A program made the position numbers and the translations under genes. The notes beneath the pieces were generated by a model. The model was not told the DNA's origin and did no database searches. It saw nothing but the letters and a program-made list of their open reading frames with translations. 49,249 bases of DNA, taken from contig JAQUQI010000009.1 in NCBI GenBank assembly GCA_028716165.1, positions 1 through 49,249 of the forward strand, read 5' to 3'. Position 1 is the stretch's first letter. Each line of letters opens with the position of its first letter. This stretch comes from Candidatus Omnitrophota bacterium. Its GTDB lineage: Bacteria > Omnitrophota > Gorgyraeia > JABMRG01. Positions 1-9,403 of this stretch are shown one piece after another.

Positions 1-143
1 AGAGTGTTCTCATGCTTTAGCAACAAGCAAAGCTGCGAACGGATAATTTATGCTATTTTTACACACTTAAACAACCAATGGAAGGTTAAGCCCTTAAAAG
101 AATTTACAGAATTTTGTTGACGTAACCCTTCGCGTAAAAACAC

Positions 144-173
144 TTGACATATATAGTGCATTTGTGATAAAAT
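144..173 (+). promoter_or_regulatory. sigma70-type promoter of rplM-rpsI
   Basis: TTGACA at 144-149 and TAAAAT at 168-173 are separated by 18 bases. Transcription would start near 180, leaving a leader of about 17 nt with AGGAG at 187-191 before the ATG at 197. I see no room for a ribosomal-protein leader structure. Bases 1-143 contain no convincing gene. Confidence 0.75.
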
Positions 174-196
174 CTGATTTCTTTTAGGAGCCTTAT

Positions 197-628
197 ATGA
201 AAAAGACATTTGTTGCCAGGAAAAAAGATATTAAAAGACAGTGGGTTATTGTTGATGCGCAGGATAAGGTCCTCGGCAGGCTTGCAACGCGCATAGCCAT
301 TATATTGCGCGGTAAGCATAAGCCTGAATATACTCCTCATATTGATTGCGGTGACGGGGTCGTTGTTATAAATGCGGAAAAAATAAAAGTGACCGGAAAA
401 AAGATGCGCGAAAAAGAGTATATTACATATTCAGGTTATCCCGGAGGCCAAAAAAGGACCGTATTGGCCGAGGTAATGAAAAAAGACCCGCGAAGGGTTA
501 TCAGACAGGCGGTAAAAAGGATGCTCTCTGATACTCCGCTGGGAAGGGATATGTTTAAAAAACTCAAGGTCTATACGGGTGCCGAGCACCCGCATAAGGC
601 CCAGGGGCCGCAGGAATTGAAGTTTTAA
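197..628 (+). CDS. rplM: 50S ribosomal protein L13
   Basis: Ribosomal protein L13, an early-assembly protein of the large subunit that binds 23S rRNA. The 143-residue length is normal. Family hallmarks are visible: W-x-V-D-A near the start (WVIVDA), the LGRLAT segment, the LRGK-KPEYTPH block, and the C-terminal [11 protein letters not shown] motif. The ATG has AGGAG six bases upstream. The gene is followed after 17 nt by rpsI, the classic L13-S9 pair conserved across bacteria. It is driven by the promoter at 144-173. Confidence 0.98.
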   Translation: MKKTFVARKKDIKRQWVIVDAQDKVLGRLATRIAIILRGKHKPEYTPHIDCGDGVVVINAEKIKVTGKKMREKEYITYSGYPGGQKRTVLAEVMKKDPRRVIRQAVKRMLSDTPLGRDMFKKLKVYTGAEHPHKAQGPQELKF

Positions 629-645
629 TCAGGAGATATTATTTC

Positions 646-1041
646 ATGGCAGACCAATTGCTGTTAAGAGCTACAGGCAGAAGAAAAGAAGCCTCGGCAA
701 GGGTGGTATTGAAGCCGGGCACAGGCATAATTAAAGTCAATAAGCGTTCAATTGAGGATTATTTTCCGCGCGAAACGCTTAGGATGATTATACAGCAGCC
801 TTTTGAGGTATGTAATCTTATCGGTAAATATGACACTACCGTGATAGTTAACGGCGGAGGCACTTCCGCGCAGGCGGGCGCTATACGCCACGGCATAGCG
901 AGGTCCTTAATAGTTCTTGATGAAACCCTGAAAAAGAAGCTTAAGAAGGCAGGATTTGTTACAAGAGATCCTCGCATGAAAGAGCGCAAGAAGTACGGCC
1001 AGAAGGGCGCCAGGAAGAGGTTCCAGTTCTCTAAGCGTTAA
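646..1041 (+). CDS. rpsI: 30S ribosomal protein S9
   Basis: Ribosomal protein S9, whose C-terminal tail reaches the P-site tRNA in the small subunit. The protein has 131 residues, as expected, with the [12 protein letters not shown] start block, the central [18 protein letters not shown] segment and the canonical C-terminus ending in [17 protein letters not shown], where the last KR is the functionally conserved tail. It is preceded by an AGGAG-type ribosome-binding site and shares an operon with rplM. A terminator follows at 1104-1137. Confidence 0.98.
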   Translation: MADQLLLRATGRRKEASARVVLKPGTGIIKVNKRSIEDYFPRETLRMIIQQPFEVCNLIGKYDTTVIVNGGGTSAQAGAIRHGIARSLIVLDETLKKKLKKAGFVTRDPRMKERKKYGQKGARKRFQFSKR

Positions 1042-1103
1042 TTTTTAGAAAATGCTTGCCCTTACCCGGCGCCGGGCGGCAGGCTTATAATTTAATTTTA
1101 TTT

Positions 1104-1137
1104 AAACCCCGCCTTTGCGATAAAAGCGGGGTTTTTT
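1104..1137 (+). terminator. intrinsic terminator after rpsI
   Basis: A 9-bp perfect stem (AAACCCCGC at 1104-1112 with GCGGGGTTT at 1126-1134), a 13-nt loop and a T run form a standard rho-independent terminator closing the L13-S9 operon. The gap 1042-1369 (328 nt) holds this terminator, the arg promoter and two dyads; I see no gene in it. Confidence 0.9.
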
Positions 1138-1242
1138 GTTTTTGCTGTTTTTGCAAGGTGTTTTTGTATGATATCTACGCGCGAGAAAGGCCTGATACCA
1201 AGGTTTGCCGGTCAGATTTTTATAGCTCCGGCCATATATAGA

Positions 1243-1272
1243 TTGACAAAACTATGTGCTTTGTTTTATAAT
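1243..1272 (+). promoter_or_regulatory. strong sigma70 promoter of the arg-dap-pan-nad run
   Basis: TTGACA at 1243-1248 and TATAAT at 1267-1272, both perfect consensus boxes, are separated by 18 bases. The predicted start near 1279 gives a leader of about 90 nt before argC. No equally good promoter was found between here and 18231, so it may drive the whole biosynthetic run, though weaker internal promoters cannot be excluded. Confidence 0.85.
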
Positions 1273-1282
1273 CAGTATCCAC

Positions 1283-1353
1283 ATATACTAAAAATAAGTA
1301 TATATAAGGCCTGCCGTATTTAACACCAATGCCTTATCATATCTTAATGATAA
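1283..1353 (+). promoter_or_regulatory. two perfect dyads in the argC leader, possible operators
   Basis: Dyad 1 is ATATACT (1283-1289), a 7-nt spacer, then AGTATAT (1297-1303). Dyad 2 is TTATCAT (1334-1340), a 6-nt spacer, then ATGATAA (1347-1353). The first lies at the predicted transcription start and the second just upstream of the argC ribosome-binding site. AT-rich dyads of this kind downstream of a strong promoter resemble repressor sites such as ArgR boxes, but the bases do not match a textbook ARG box closely. The role is inferred. Confidence 0.4.
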
Positions 1354-1369
1354 ATATCGGAGAACAATT

Positions 1370-2395
1370 ATGATCAATGTTGCGATTTGCGGTATAACAG
1401 GTTATACCGGTTTAGAGCTTATCAGGATATTATTAAGGCATCCGAAAGCCGCTATCAAGGTATTAACGGCAAGGTTTGACAAACCTGTCAAGATATCGGA
1501 TGTATATCCCGAATTTAGAGGCAGGCTGGATATCACCTGCCAGGCTCTTGACTCTGCCGCCCTGTTTAAAAAGGGCATAGATATTATATTTCTGGCTCTG
1601 CCGCATAAGGTGTCTATGGAATATGTCCCCGGTTTTATAGACAAAGGCAAGAAGGTGATTGACTTAAGCGCGGATTTCAGGATCAAAGATGCCGGCATAT
1701 ATGAAAAATATTATGGGATAAGGCATATTGCTCCCCAATATATTAAAGACAGCGTTTACGGCCTGCCGGAGTTAAACAAAGCCGAAATCAGGCATGCCTG
1801 TCTTTTGGCAAACCCCGGTTGTTATCCCACAGGCTCTATTCTGGCAGTGGCGCCTCTAATCGCGAAAAATTTAACATCAAAGGATGCAATTATCCTTAAT
1901 GCCGTTAGCGGAGTCACCGGCGCGGGCAAAAAGCCTGATACAGGCTTGATCTTTGCCGAGGTTTCGGAAAACGCGAAGGCGTATAAGGTTGGTTCGCACC
2001 AGCACGTACCGGAGATGGAACAAGAGCTTGCGCGGATATCTTCAAGCAAGGTCAATATTATATTTACCCCGCATTTGATACCGGTTAGAAGGGGGATACT
2101 GACAACAGCCTATGTTAGTTTGAAAAAAGATCAGACTCTTGACAGCCTGATCGCTTGTTATAGGCAGTTTTATAAAAATGCTCCATTTGTCAATGTTTAT
2201 GATGCCAATGTCTTGCCTCAAATCAAGGATGTTGTAAACACAAACACCTGCGCTATCGGTATGGCGGTTTCCTCTGACCGGTCAAAGGCGATAATAGTAA
2301 CGGCAATAGATAATTTGCAAAAAGGCGCTTCAGGCCAGGCTGTTCAGAATATGAATATCATGTTCGGTTTACCCGAGACTATGGGTTTGGTATAG
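1370..2395 (+). CDS. argC: N-acetyl-gamma-glutamyl-phosphate reductase
   Basis: Third step of arginine synthesis: NADPH-dependent reduction of N-acetylglutamyl phosphate to the semialdehyde. The protein has 341 residues. The N-terminal Rossmann motif GITGYTG is at residues 8-14. The catalytic cysteine is C151 in NPGCYPTG, and a substrate-loop histidine lies in the GSHQHVPE segment. The ATG follows the leader with GGAGA eight bases upstream. It is the first gene of the arginine set, and argJ follows 41 nt later. Confidence 0.97.
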   Translation: MINVAICGITGYTGLELIRILLRHPKAAIKVLTARFDKPVKISDVYPEFRGRLDITCQALDSAALFKKGIDIIFLALPHKVSMEYVPGFIDKGKKVIDLSADFRIKDAGIYEKYYGIRHIAPQYIKDSVYGLPELNKAEIRHACLLANPGCYPTGSILAVAPLIAKNLTSKDAIILNAVSGVTGAGKKPDTGLIFAEVSENAKAYKVGSHQHVPEMEQELARISSSKVNIIFTPHLIPVRRGILTTAYVSLKKDQTLDSLIACYRQFYKNAPFVNVYDANVLPQIKDVVNTNTCAIGMAVSSDRSKAIIVTAIDNLQKGASGQAVQNMNIMFGLPETMGLV

Positions 2396-2436
2396 ATTTT
2401 ATAAAAGGCCGCGGCATATTTTAGGGAGATAAAAAT

Positions 2437-3624
2437 TTGAAAAGGATATCCGGAGGCATAACAAGGCCCGTGGGCTGGCTTCAGTCTGGCATACCTGCCG
2501 GCATAAAAAAGAAAGGCGCTGACATGGCGCTGATTATATCGCGGGCGCCTGCTACGGCATGCGGGGTTTTTACAAAAAACACTTTTAAGGCCGCGCCGGT
2601 TATGATTACAAAAAAACATCTCCGATGCGGCAGGCATTTTGGCGTTATCATTAATTCAGGCAATGCCAATTGCCTGACCGGGGCGCAAGGCATATCGGAC
2701 GCGCTTTCCGTGCTTAATAAACTGGCCCTGCTGGCGGATTGCAAAAAAGAACAACTTCTTGTCTGCTCCACGGGTATTATTGGCAAGAGGCTTCCTTTGG
2801 CGAAGATGCAAAATGCCATGGATAGATTATTTTTGTCATTGCACAGCCATGATTCAAAATCAGCGGCCCGGGCCATTATGACAACCGATACGTTTGAAAA
2901 AGAGAGGGCCTATAGCATAGATATCGCTAATAAGAAAGTCAGGCTGGCAGGCATAGCAAAAGGCGCTGGCATGATATCTCCTGATATGGCCACCATGATA
3001 GCGGTTATAACCACGGACGCGGATATAAGCAAAGCTGTTTTGAAGCAGGCGCTTAAGGAATCGGTTGAGGATTCATTTAACAGCATTACGGTAGACGGAG
3101 ATATGAGCACGAATGATACCGTATTAATTCTGGCAAACGGATTATCAGGGGTCACGATAAAGCCGTCCACGCCCTCCTACGTCAAATTTGTTTCAGCTCT
3201 TAAGCTGTTGTGCCTTGACCTGGCGCGGATGATTGTCAGCGACGCTGAAGGCGCGACCAAGTTTATACAAATTGACGTCAACTCGGCCAAAAGCGCCGGG
3301 CAGGCCAGGGCGATAGGCCTTAAAGTCGCTAATTCTCCATTGTTTAAAACAATGTGTTATGGAAATAATCCCAATTTCGGAAGGATCGCCTCCGCCTGCG
3401 GCAGTATCGGCCAAAGCGTAAAAGCCGGCCGCGTGGATATATATATTAATGGGGTTATGGCCGTTAAATCAGGCATTGCTTGCCAAAGCCCTTTGCCAAA
3501 GGACTTACTTGCCGGCAAAAGAATAGATATAAAGATACAACTTCATTCGGGAAGGGTCTGTAAAAGGATTTACACATCCGACCTAAGCCCTGAATATATC
3601 AGGATAAACGCGGCATACAGCTAA
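2437..3624 (+). CDS. argJ: glutamate N-acetyltransferase / ornithine acetyltransferase ArgJ
   Basis: ArgJ transfers the acetyl group from N-acetylornithine to glutamate, recycling acetyl in arginine synthesis. Many members are bifunctional and also use acetyl-CoA, which would explain why no argA is seen here. The 395-residue proenzyme contains KGAGMI-PDMATM, where Thr (about residue 186) is the self-cleavage site and nucleophile of the beta chain. The start is TTG at 2437, supported by AGGGAG at 2423-2428; the sequence opens directly with the expected GGIT/P segment. It lies between argC and argB. Confidence 0.96.
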   Translation: MKRISGGITRPVGWLQSGIPAGIKKKGADMALIISRAPATACGVFTKNTFKAAPVMITKKHLRCGRHFGVIINSGNANCLTGAQGISDALSVLNKLALLADCKKEQLLVCSTGIIGKRLPLAKMQNAMDRLFLSLHSHDSKSAARAIMTTDTFEKERAYSIDIANKKVRLAGIAKGAGMISPDMATMIAVITTDADISKAVLKQALKESVEDSFNSITVDGDMSTNDTVLILANGLSGVTIKPSTPSYVKFVSALKLLCLDLARMIVSDAEGATKFIQIDVNSAKSAGQARAIGLKVANSPLFKTMCYGNNPNFGRIASACGSIGQSVKAGRVDIYINGVMAVKSGIACQSPLPKDLLAGKRIDIKIQLHSGRVCKRIYTSDLSPEYIRINAAYS

Positions 3625-3665
3625 ACATGAAAAGATTTATATAGAAAAGCGGGCCTGGTGCGCAG

Positions 3666-4505
3666 ATGAGAGAACGTATATTGGATGGCGCGTCAAAGTA
3701 TATAAAAATATTCAAAGGCAAAGCCTTTGTTATTAAATATGGCGGCAGTATGCTTGAGAATAAGGCCCTTTCAGATTCCGTTCTTGACGATATCGTCTCT
3801 TTTCATAATAAAGGGATAAATGCCGTGATAGTTCACGGGGGAGGCGCAAGGATAAACGCCTTGATGGCCCAACGCGGTAAAAGCGCTGTTTTTGTTGACG
3901 GACTGCGCATTACCGATGAAGAGACCGCCGGCATCGTGGATGAGGCACTTTCTTTGGTTAACAATGATCTTGTCAGGCGCGTAACCGAACGCGGCGCCCG
4001 CGCGCGCGGGCTTTTAAGCAGAGACACGGGCCTTATAAGCGCCAGAAAAAGAAGGACGGCTGTGGCAGAAGATTTTTTGGGTGATATCAGCGCTGTTAAT
4101 ACGGATATAATAAAGAGCGTTTTAGATGATGGCGCTATACCGATAATTTCCCCGGTTGGCATAGGCAGTGACAAAAAGCTTTATAATATAAATGCGGATA
4201 TAGCGGCATCAGAGATAGCCTCTGCCATGCAATCCGAGAAATTGATACTTTTGACAAACGTTAAAGGCGTTATGATGGACAAGGACGACGATAAAAGCCT
4301 CATCTCGCATATAGATGAAGCGCATGCGCTGGAATTAATAGGCAAGGGTGTGATCTCTTCGGGTATGATACCAAAGGTAAAAGCTGGCATCAAGGCCCTT
4401 GACAGCGGCGTGAAAAAAGTCCATATAATAAACGGCACGATACCGCACTCGCTTCTATTAGAGGTTTTTACAGATGACGGGATCGGGACGGAGATAATAA
4501 AATAG
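3666..4505 (+). CDS. argB: N-acetylglutamate kinase
   Basis: Phosphorylates N-acetylglutamate, the second step of arginine synthesis and usually the point of arginine feedback control. The protein has 279 residues with amino-acid-kinase motifs: K24-Y-GGS near the N-terminus for phosphate binding, VHGGGARIN at about 57-65, and NINAD plus a late KVKAG lysine for ATP. The stretch before the first strand is short, so whether the N-terminal helix of the arginine-sensitive type is complete is unclear. The next gene, argD, starts about 52 nt downstream. Confidence 0.97.
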   Translation: MRERILDGASKYIKIFKGKAFVIKYGGSMLENKALSDSVLDDIVSFHNKGINAVIVHGGGARINALMAQRGKSAVFVDGLRITDEETAGIVDEALSLVNNDLVRRVTERGARARGLLSRDTGLISARKRRTAVAEDFLGDISAVNTDIIKSVLDDGAIPIISPVGIGSDKKLYNINADIAASEIASAMQSEKLILLTNVKGVMMDKDDDKSLISHIDEAHALELIGKGVISSGMIPKVKAGIKALDSGVKKVHIINGTIPHSLLLEVFTDDGIGTEIIK

Positions 4506-4557
4506 ACGCGATTACCCGCGGCCGGATATTTTGTTAACATTAACTGAAGAGGAAAAT

Positions 4558-5745
4558 ATGCCTAACGCGCAAGAAATCATTAATTTGGCCAATTCATACA
4601 TATTAAACACCTATAAGAGGGTTCCGGTCGTTTTTGTAAAGGGCAGGGGTTCATATGTATGGGATCAAGACGGCAAAAAATATCTTGATTTTTTCCCTGG
4701 CTGGGCTGTAAGCGGACTGGGTCATTGCCACAAGTCTGTGGTAAGCTCCGTTATCAGGCAATTGAAAGAGATTATACATGTTTCTAATAATTATTACAGT
4801 TATCCCCAGGCAGTCCTTGCGCAGAAATTATCGGCAAGCGCTTTCGGCGGTAAGGTGTTTTTCTGCAATTCCGGGGCTGAAGCAAATGAGGCGGCTATAA
4901 AGCTGGCAAGGGCCTATGGCAGCAGGGATGGAAGATACAAAATCATCACGATGGAAAAATCTTTTCACGGCCGGACAATGGCTACCCTGACAGCCACGGG
5001 CCAGGAAAAGGTCAAAACCGGTTTTTATCCTTTGCTTGAGGGCTTTACCCATGTTCCTTTCAATAACATTGATGCCGTAAGAAATGCTGTTGATGAGCTT
5101 ACGGTAGCTGTTATGATAGAGCCTATACAGGGCGAAGGCGGAATTAATATAGCAGGCCAGGAGTATATGAAAGAACTTAGGGCCCTATGCAAGGCAAAGG
5201 ACCTACTGCTCATATTGGATGAGGTGCAGACAGGCATGGGCAGGACTGGAAAGCTTTTTTGTTACCAGCATTATGGAATATTGCCTGATATTATGACATT
5301 GGCGAAATCACTCGGCGCCGGTCTTCCTATCGCGGCCATGATGGCTTCCGACAGGCTTGTTGACGTGCTCAAACCGGGCATGCATGCTTCTACATTCGGA
5401 GGAAGCCCTGTGGTTTGTGCCGCCTCTATCGCCGCTTTGGAAGCTATTAACAGGGACAGGCTTTTGGCCAATGCTGACAGGATGGGAGATTATATCGTCA
5501 GGGGTATCCAAAAACTCAAGAAGCGTTTCCCTGCTGTCATAAGCAGTGTAAGGCATAAAGGCCTGATGATAGGGGTTGAGTTAAACATAGATGGCCAAAA
5601 AATAATTGAGCAATGCTTTAATATGGGACTGCTTATTAACTGCACACAGTCTAATATATTAAGGATTATGCCGCCTATTACAGTCAGAAGGTCTGAAGCG
5701 GCCAGGGCCTTAAAAATATTAGCCAATGTTATGGTGTCATTATGA
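4558..5745 (+). CDS. argD: acetylornithine aminotransferase
   Basis: PLP-dependent class III aminotransferase converting N-acetylglutamate semialdehyde to N-acetylornithine. The ATG at 4558 is preferred over an in-frame TTG at 4531, because GAAGAGG at 4546-4552 sits five bases ahead of it and the extra nine residues match nothing in the family. The protein has 395 residues. FFCNSGAEANEAAIKLAR binds the cofactor phosphate, LDEVQTGMGRTG carries the PLP-contacting Asp, and K250 in LAKSLGAG is the Schiff-base lysine. The stop overlaps the argF start by 4 nt (ATGA), so the two are translationally coupled. ArgD homologs often also act on succinyl-DAP, but the DapL route here makes that unnecessary. 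Confidence 0.96.
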   Translation: MPNAQEIINLANSYILNTYKRVPVVFVKGRGSYVWDQDGKKYLDFFPGWAVSGLGHCHKSVVSSVIRQLKEIIHVSNNYYSYPQAVLAQKLSASAFGGKVFFCNSGAEANEAAIKLARAYGSRDGRYKIITMEKSFHGRTMATLTATGQEKVKTGFYPLLEGFTHVPFNNIDAVRNAVDELTVAVMIEPIQGEGGINIAGQEYMKELRALCKAKDLLLILDEVQTGMGRTGKLFCYQHYGILPDIMTLAKSLGAGLPIAAMMASDRLVDVLKPGMHASTFGGSPVVCAASIAALEAINRDRLLANADRMGDYIVRGIQKLKKRFPAVISSVRHKGLMIGVELNIDGQKIIEQCFNMGLLINCTQSNILRIMPPITVRRSEAARALKILANVMVSL

Positions 5746-6659
5746 AAAAAGACCTTATATCCATAAAAGACCTTTCCAAAGCCCATATAGATGAATTGCT
5801 TGAACTTGCGCAGTCTCTTAAGTCTGATCCGTCGGCTTATTACGATAAATTAAAAGGCAGATCCCTCGGCTTGATTTTTCAGAAGCCTTCAAACAGGACC
5901 AGGGCTTCTTTTGAGGTGGGGATGTATCAGCTTGGCGGGCACACATTATATCTTGGCCCGGATGATATTAAACTCGGCACAAGAGAGTCTGCCAAGGACA
6001 TAGCGCAGACGCTTTCAAGATATCTTGACATAATAGTAGCCAGAACATTTTCCCATAAAGAGGTCCTTGATTTGGCTGAAAACGCGACAATACCAGTTGT
6101 TAACGGTTTAAGCGATCTTTCGCATCCGTGCCAGGCTTTGGCCGATATGTTTACGATAAAAGAGAAATTTGGCCAGCTTGAAGGGCTTAATATGGCGTAT
6201 ATAGGCGATGGTAATAATGTTCTTCACTCACTGCTCTACGCCGGTTCAAAGGCCGGTATAAATATCAGGGTGGCTGTCCCGAAAGGTTATGAGCCTGATA
6301 AGGCCATACTATCGCAGTCAAAGGATATGGCAAAGTCGGCGGGCTCCTCAATAGAGATATTTTATGACAAAAAGTCTGCCGCCCGGTGTGCTGATATATT
6401 GTATACCGATGTCTGGGTTTCCATGGGCCAGGAGGCTGATAAACAAAAACGCCTTAATGATTTTAAAGATTTTCAACTGGACAAGGAATTATTGAGTATG
6501 GCTAAAAATGAATGTGTCGTTATGCATTGCCTTCCGGCCCATCGCGGAGAAGAGATAACGGGCGAGGTCCTGGACGGGCCGCATTCAATAGTTTTTGACC
6601 AGGCGGAGAACAGACTGCACATGCAAAAGGCTATATTGCTTACATTGCTGAATTATTAG
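5742..6659 (+). CDS. argF: ornithine carbamoyltransferase
   Basis: Makes citrulline from ornithine and carbamoyl phosphate. The 305-residue protein carries the carbamoyl-phosphate motif in the form SNRTR (usual S-x-R-T-R), HPCQALAD, the ornithine-side DVWVSMGQE segment, and the catalytic HCLPAHRGEE motif. It overlaps argD by 4 nt. Carbamoyl phosphate synthetase genes are not in the window. Confidence 0.97.
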   Translation: MKKDLISIKDLSKAHIDELLELAQSLKSDPSAYYDKLKGRSLGLIFQKPSNRTRASFEVGMYQLGGHTLYLGPDDIKLGTRESAKDIAQTLSRYLDIIVARTFSHKEVLDLAENATIPVVNGLSDLSHPCQALADMFTIKEKFGQLEGLNMAYIGDGNNVLHSLLYAGSKAGINIRVAVPKGYEPDKAILSQSKDMAKSAGSSIEIFYDKKSAARCADILYTDVWVSMGQEADKQKRLNDFKDFQLDKELLSMAKNECVVMHCLPAHRGEEITGEVLDGPHSIVFDQAENRLHMQKAILLTLLNY

Positions 6660-6727
6660 CGGGCTGTTTTTGTCTGTTGCTTTTTAATACGGATAATAAG
6701 GTTGATTGCCGAAAGAAGGGAGTTTAG

Positions 6728-7897
6728 ATGAAAAAAATAGTTTTAGCGTATTCCGGCGGCCTTGATACTTCAGTTGCCATCAGATGGCTGAAAGACCGGG
6801 GTTTTGATGTTATCGCCTGCCTTGTTAACGTAGGCCAAAAAGGAGATTTTAAAAAGGCCAGAGAGAAGGCATTAAAGATAGGCGCCGGAAAAGTCTATAT
6901 AGTAGATGCCAAAGATGAATTTGTTAAAAATTTTATATTCCCGGCGCTTAAAGCGGGCGCTGTTTACGAAGGCAAGTATTTTCTTGCAACAGCACTTTCA
7001 AGGCCGTTAATAGCAAAGGTTCTGGCAGAGACGGCCGGCAAGGAAAAGGCGAAATTTGTAGGGCACGGATGCACGGGAAAAGGCAATGACCAGGTGAGGA
7101 TAGAAGTTTCTCTGGCCGCGCTTGCAAAGGGCCTTGAGATTGTAGCCCCTGTCAGAGTATGGGATTTTGCCTCAAGGCAGGCCCAGATAGAGTATGCCAA
7201 TGAGAACGGCATACCGGTGCCGGTGACTAAGAAAAGCCCTTACAGCCTTGATGAAAATCTATGGGGCATAAGCATTGAATGCGGGGTATTAGAAAACCCC
7301 GCTATAGAGCCGCCTGAAGACGCGTATCAGATTACCAGGCCGGTTTCGCAGGCGCCTGATAAGCCTGCTTATGTAAGGATTGGTTTTGAAAAAGGCGAGC
7401 CTGTATCAATAGACGGCAGGGCCTGCGGGCCTGTTGAGCTTATTCAAAAACTTAGTTCGCTCGGAGCATTGCACGGAGTAGGCAGAAGCGATATGGTAGA
7501 GAACCGACTTGTAGGGATAAAATCCCGTGAGATATACGAGGCTCCGGCCGCTTTGATATTGCATACAGCGCACAAAGAGCTTGAGGCCCTGGTGCTTGAC
7601 AGGGAGTTATTGCATTTTAAAGAGGTCATAGCGCAGAAGTATGCCGAGCTTATTTATTATGGTTTATGGTATAGCCGCCTAAGGCAGGCATTGGATGGTT
7701 TCACGCTTACTACTCAGCAGAATGTTACAGGCGAGGTCAGGTTGAAATTATATAAAGGCAACCTGATTCTGGCAGGCAGGCAGTCAAAACATTCGCTTTA
7801 CGATGAAGGCCTTGCTACATATTCATCAAAGGACAGCTTTGATCATAAGGCGGCGGAAGGTTTTATCAAAATATGGGGGCTTCCGTATAAAAAATAG
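6728..7897 (+). CDS. argG: argininosuccinate synthase
   Basis: Joins citrulline and aspartate using ATP. The 389-residue protein opens with the ATP-pyrophosphatase P-loop SGGLDTS (residues 9-15), followed by GHGCTGKGNDQVR and the SPYSLDENLWG-S-ECG block typical of the family. A GAAGGGAG ribosome-binding site precedes the ATG. It sits directly upstream of argH, which completes arginine. Confidence 0.98.
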   Translation: MKKIVLAYSGGLDTSVAIRWLKDRGFDVIACLVNVGQKGDFKKAREKALKIGAGKVYIVDAKDEFVKNFIFPALKAGAVYEGKYFLATALSRPLIAKVLAETAGKEKAKFVGHGCTGKGNDQVRIEVSLAALAKGLEIVAPVRVWDFASRQAQIEYANENGIPVPVTKKSPYSLDENLWGISIECGVLENPAIEPPEDAYQITRPVSQAPDKPAYVRIGFEKGEPVSIDGRACGPVELIQKLSSLGALHGVGRSDMVENRLVGIKSREIYEAPAALILHTAHKELEALVLDRELLHFKEVIAQKYAELIYYGLWYSRLRQALDGFTLTTQQNVTGEVRLKLYKGNLILAGRQSKHSLYDEGLATYSSKDSFDHKAAEGFIKIWGLPYKK

Positions 7898-7964
7898 CCG
7901 GTATGCCTGACGGAACGCATTGTCAGAATCTTTTTAGGGCGCTGTTAAATACAAGGGTATGGCC

Positions 7965-9362
7965 ATGGACAAAAAGTTATGGGGAGGCAGATTTATCAGT
8001 AAGCAGGATGAGACATTCTGGAGATTCCAGTGTTCTATTGATTATGACAAGGAATTGGCGCTATACGATGTGATGGGCAGTATAGCTCATGCCAGGATGC
8101 TGTCTAAGCGTGGTATCATAGCGAGGAACAAGTCCCGTATGATAATAAAGGGGCTTGATAAGATAAAAAGCCAGCTCCAAAAAGGTATTTTCAGGATAGA
8201 TAAGTCCGCCGAAGATATACACAGCGCTGTCTATATCGCGCTCAAGGATGATATTGGTTCTTGCGCGGATTATTTGCACACTGCCAGGTCTAGAAATGAC
8301 CAGATTTCTCTTGATATGAGGATGTATGTCAAGGACAAAGCGTGCCTATTAACGGGCATGGTAAAACAACTGCAGTCCGGCCTTGTCGCGCTGGCGAAAC
8401 AGTACCGGGATATTATTATGCCCGGCCTGACGCATACCCAGCATGCCATGCCTGTTTTGCTGGCGCATCAGTTATTGGCATATGTGGAAATGCTGCAAAG
8501 AGACAGGGCCCGGCTTGAGGCGGTATATAATATGGCCGATGAAATGCCGCTTGGCTCGTGCGCGATGGCAGGGACATCGTTTAATATAGACAGGCAATAC
8601 ACGGCAGAATTACTTGGTTTTTCAAGGGTGAGTTCTAACAGCATAGACGCGGTTAGCGACAGGGATTTTATTCTGGATATGCTGTATGCCATATCATTAT
8701 TATTTATGCATCTTTCAAGGTTTTGCGAAGATATGATATTATTGTCAACCCCGGAATTCGGCCTGCTGGATATACCGGAACAATATTGCACGGGTTCGTC
8801 CATTATGCCGCAGAAAAAAAATCCCGACGCGCTTGAGCTGTTGAGAGGAACAGCCGGATACGCGTACGCGAACCTATATTCCGTCATGGTTCTGATGAAG
8901 GGCCTGCCCCTGTCTTATAACAGGGACATGCAGTTGGACAAGAAACCATTGTTTGATTCCGTCTTGCAGGCGCAGGACGCGCTTACTATAGCGGCGGGTA
9001 TTGTAAAGGGCATAAAGCCCGCCAAAGGTTACGGCCCGCGTTCCGGTTTTGCCGGCGATGATTGTCTTTACGCCTTGGACATGGCCGAGTATCTGGTAAA
9101 AAAAGGCCTTGCCTTTAAACAGGCCCATGATATTATAGGCAGAATAGTTGTTTACTGTTTGGATAAAGGGATTAGGATGTCCGCTCTGCCTATGGAAAAA
9201 TACAAGCAGATGTCCGATAGCTTTGATAGCGGTATATATCATATATTTTCTTTGAAAAAATCAGTCGGGTCAAAGATCTCCGCCGGAGGGACCAGCCCAA
9301 GGCTTGTAAACGAGCAAATCAGAAAGTGGCAAAAGAGACTGGCCGGTAAGCGGGCCTCTTAA
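7965..9362 (+). CDS. argH: argininosuccinate lyase
   Basis: Cleaves argininosuccinate to arginine and fumarate in the last step of the pathway. The fumarase/aspartase superfamily signature GSSIMPQKKNPD is present, as are the HTARSRNDQ and THTQHAMP segments. An in-frame ATG at 7959 exists, but 7965 gives the standard MDKKLWGGRF start and better spacing from AAGGG at 7953-7957. It has 465 residues. The lysine pathway begins about 40 nt downstream. Confidence 0.97.
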   Translation: MDKKLWGGRFISKQDETFWRFQCSIDYDKELALYDVMGSIAHARMLSKRGIIARNKSRMIIKGLDKIKSQLQKGIFRIDKSAEDIHSAVYIALKDDIGSCADYLHTARSRNDQISLDMRMYVKDKACLLTGMVKQLQSGLVALAKQYRDIIMPGLTHTQHAMPVLLAHQLLAYVEMLQRDRARLEAVYNMADEMPLGSCAMAGTSFNIDRQYTAELLGFSRVSSNSIDAVSDRDFILDMLYAISLLFMHLSRFCEDMILLSTPEFGLLDIPEQYCTGSSIMPQKKNPDALELLRGTAGYAYANLYSVMVLMKGLPLSYNRDMQLDKKPLFDSVLQAQDALTIAAGIVKGIKPAKGYGPRSGFAGDDCLYALDMAEYLVKKGLAFKQAHDIIGRIVVYCLDKGIRMSALPMEKYKQMSDSFDSGIYHIFSLKKSVGSKISAGGTSPRLVNEQIRKWQKRLAGKRAS

Positions 9363-9403
9363 GCCCTTTAACAGTTCTTGATCACAAGAAGGCTAAAAAA
9401 AGC

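Noticed and set aside
1056-1241. 61-codon frame after rpsI
   Set aside because: It runs through the rpsI terminator and up to the arg promoter, has no ribosome-binding site and an atypical composition.
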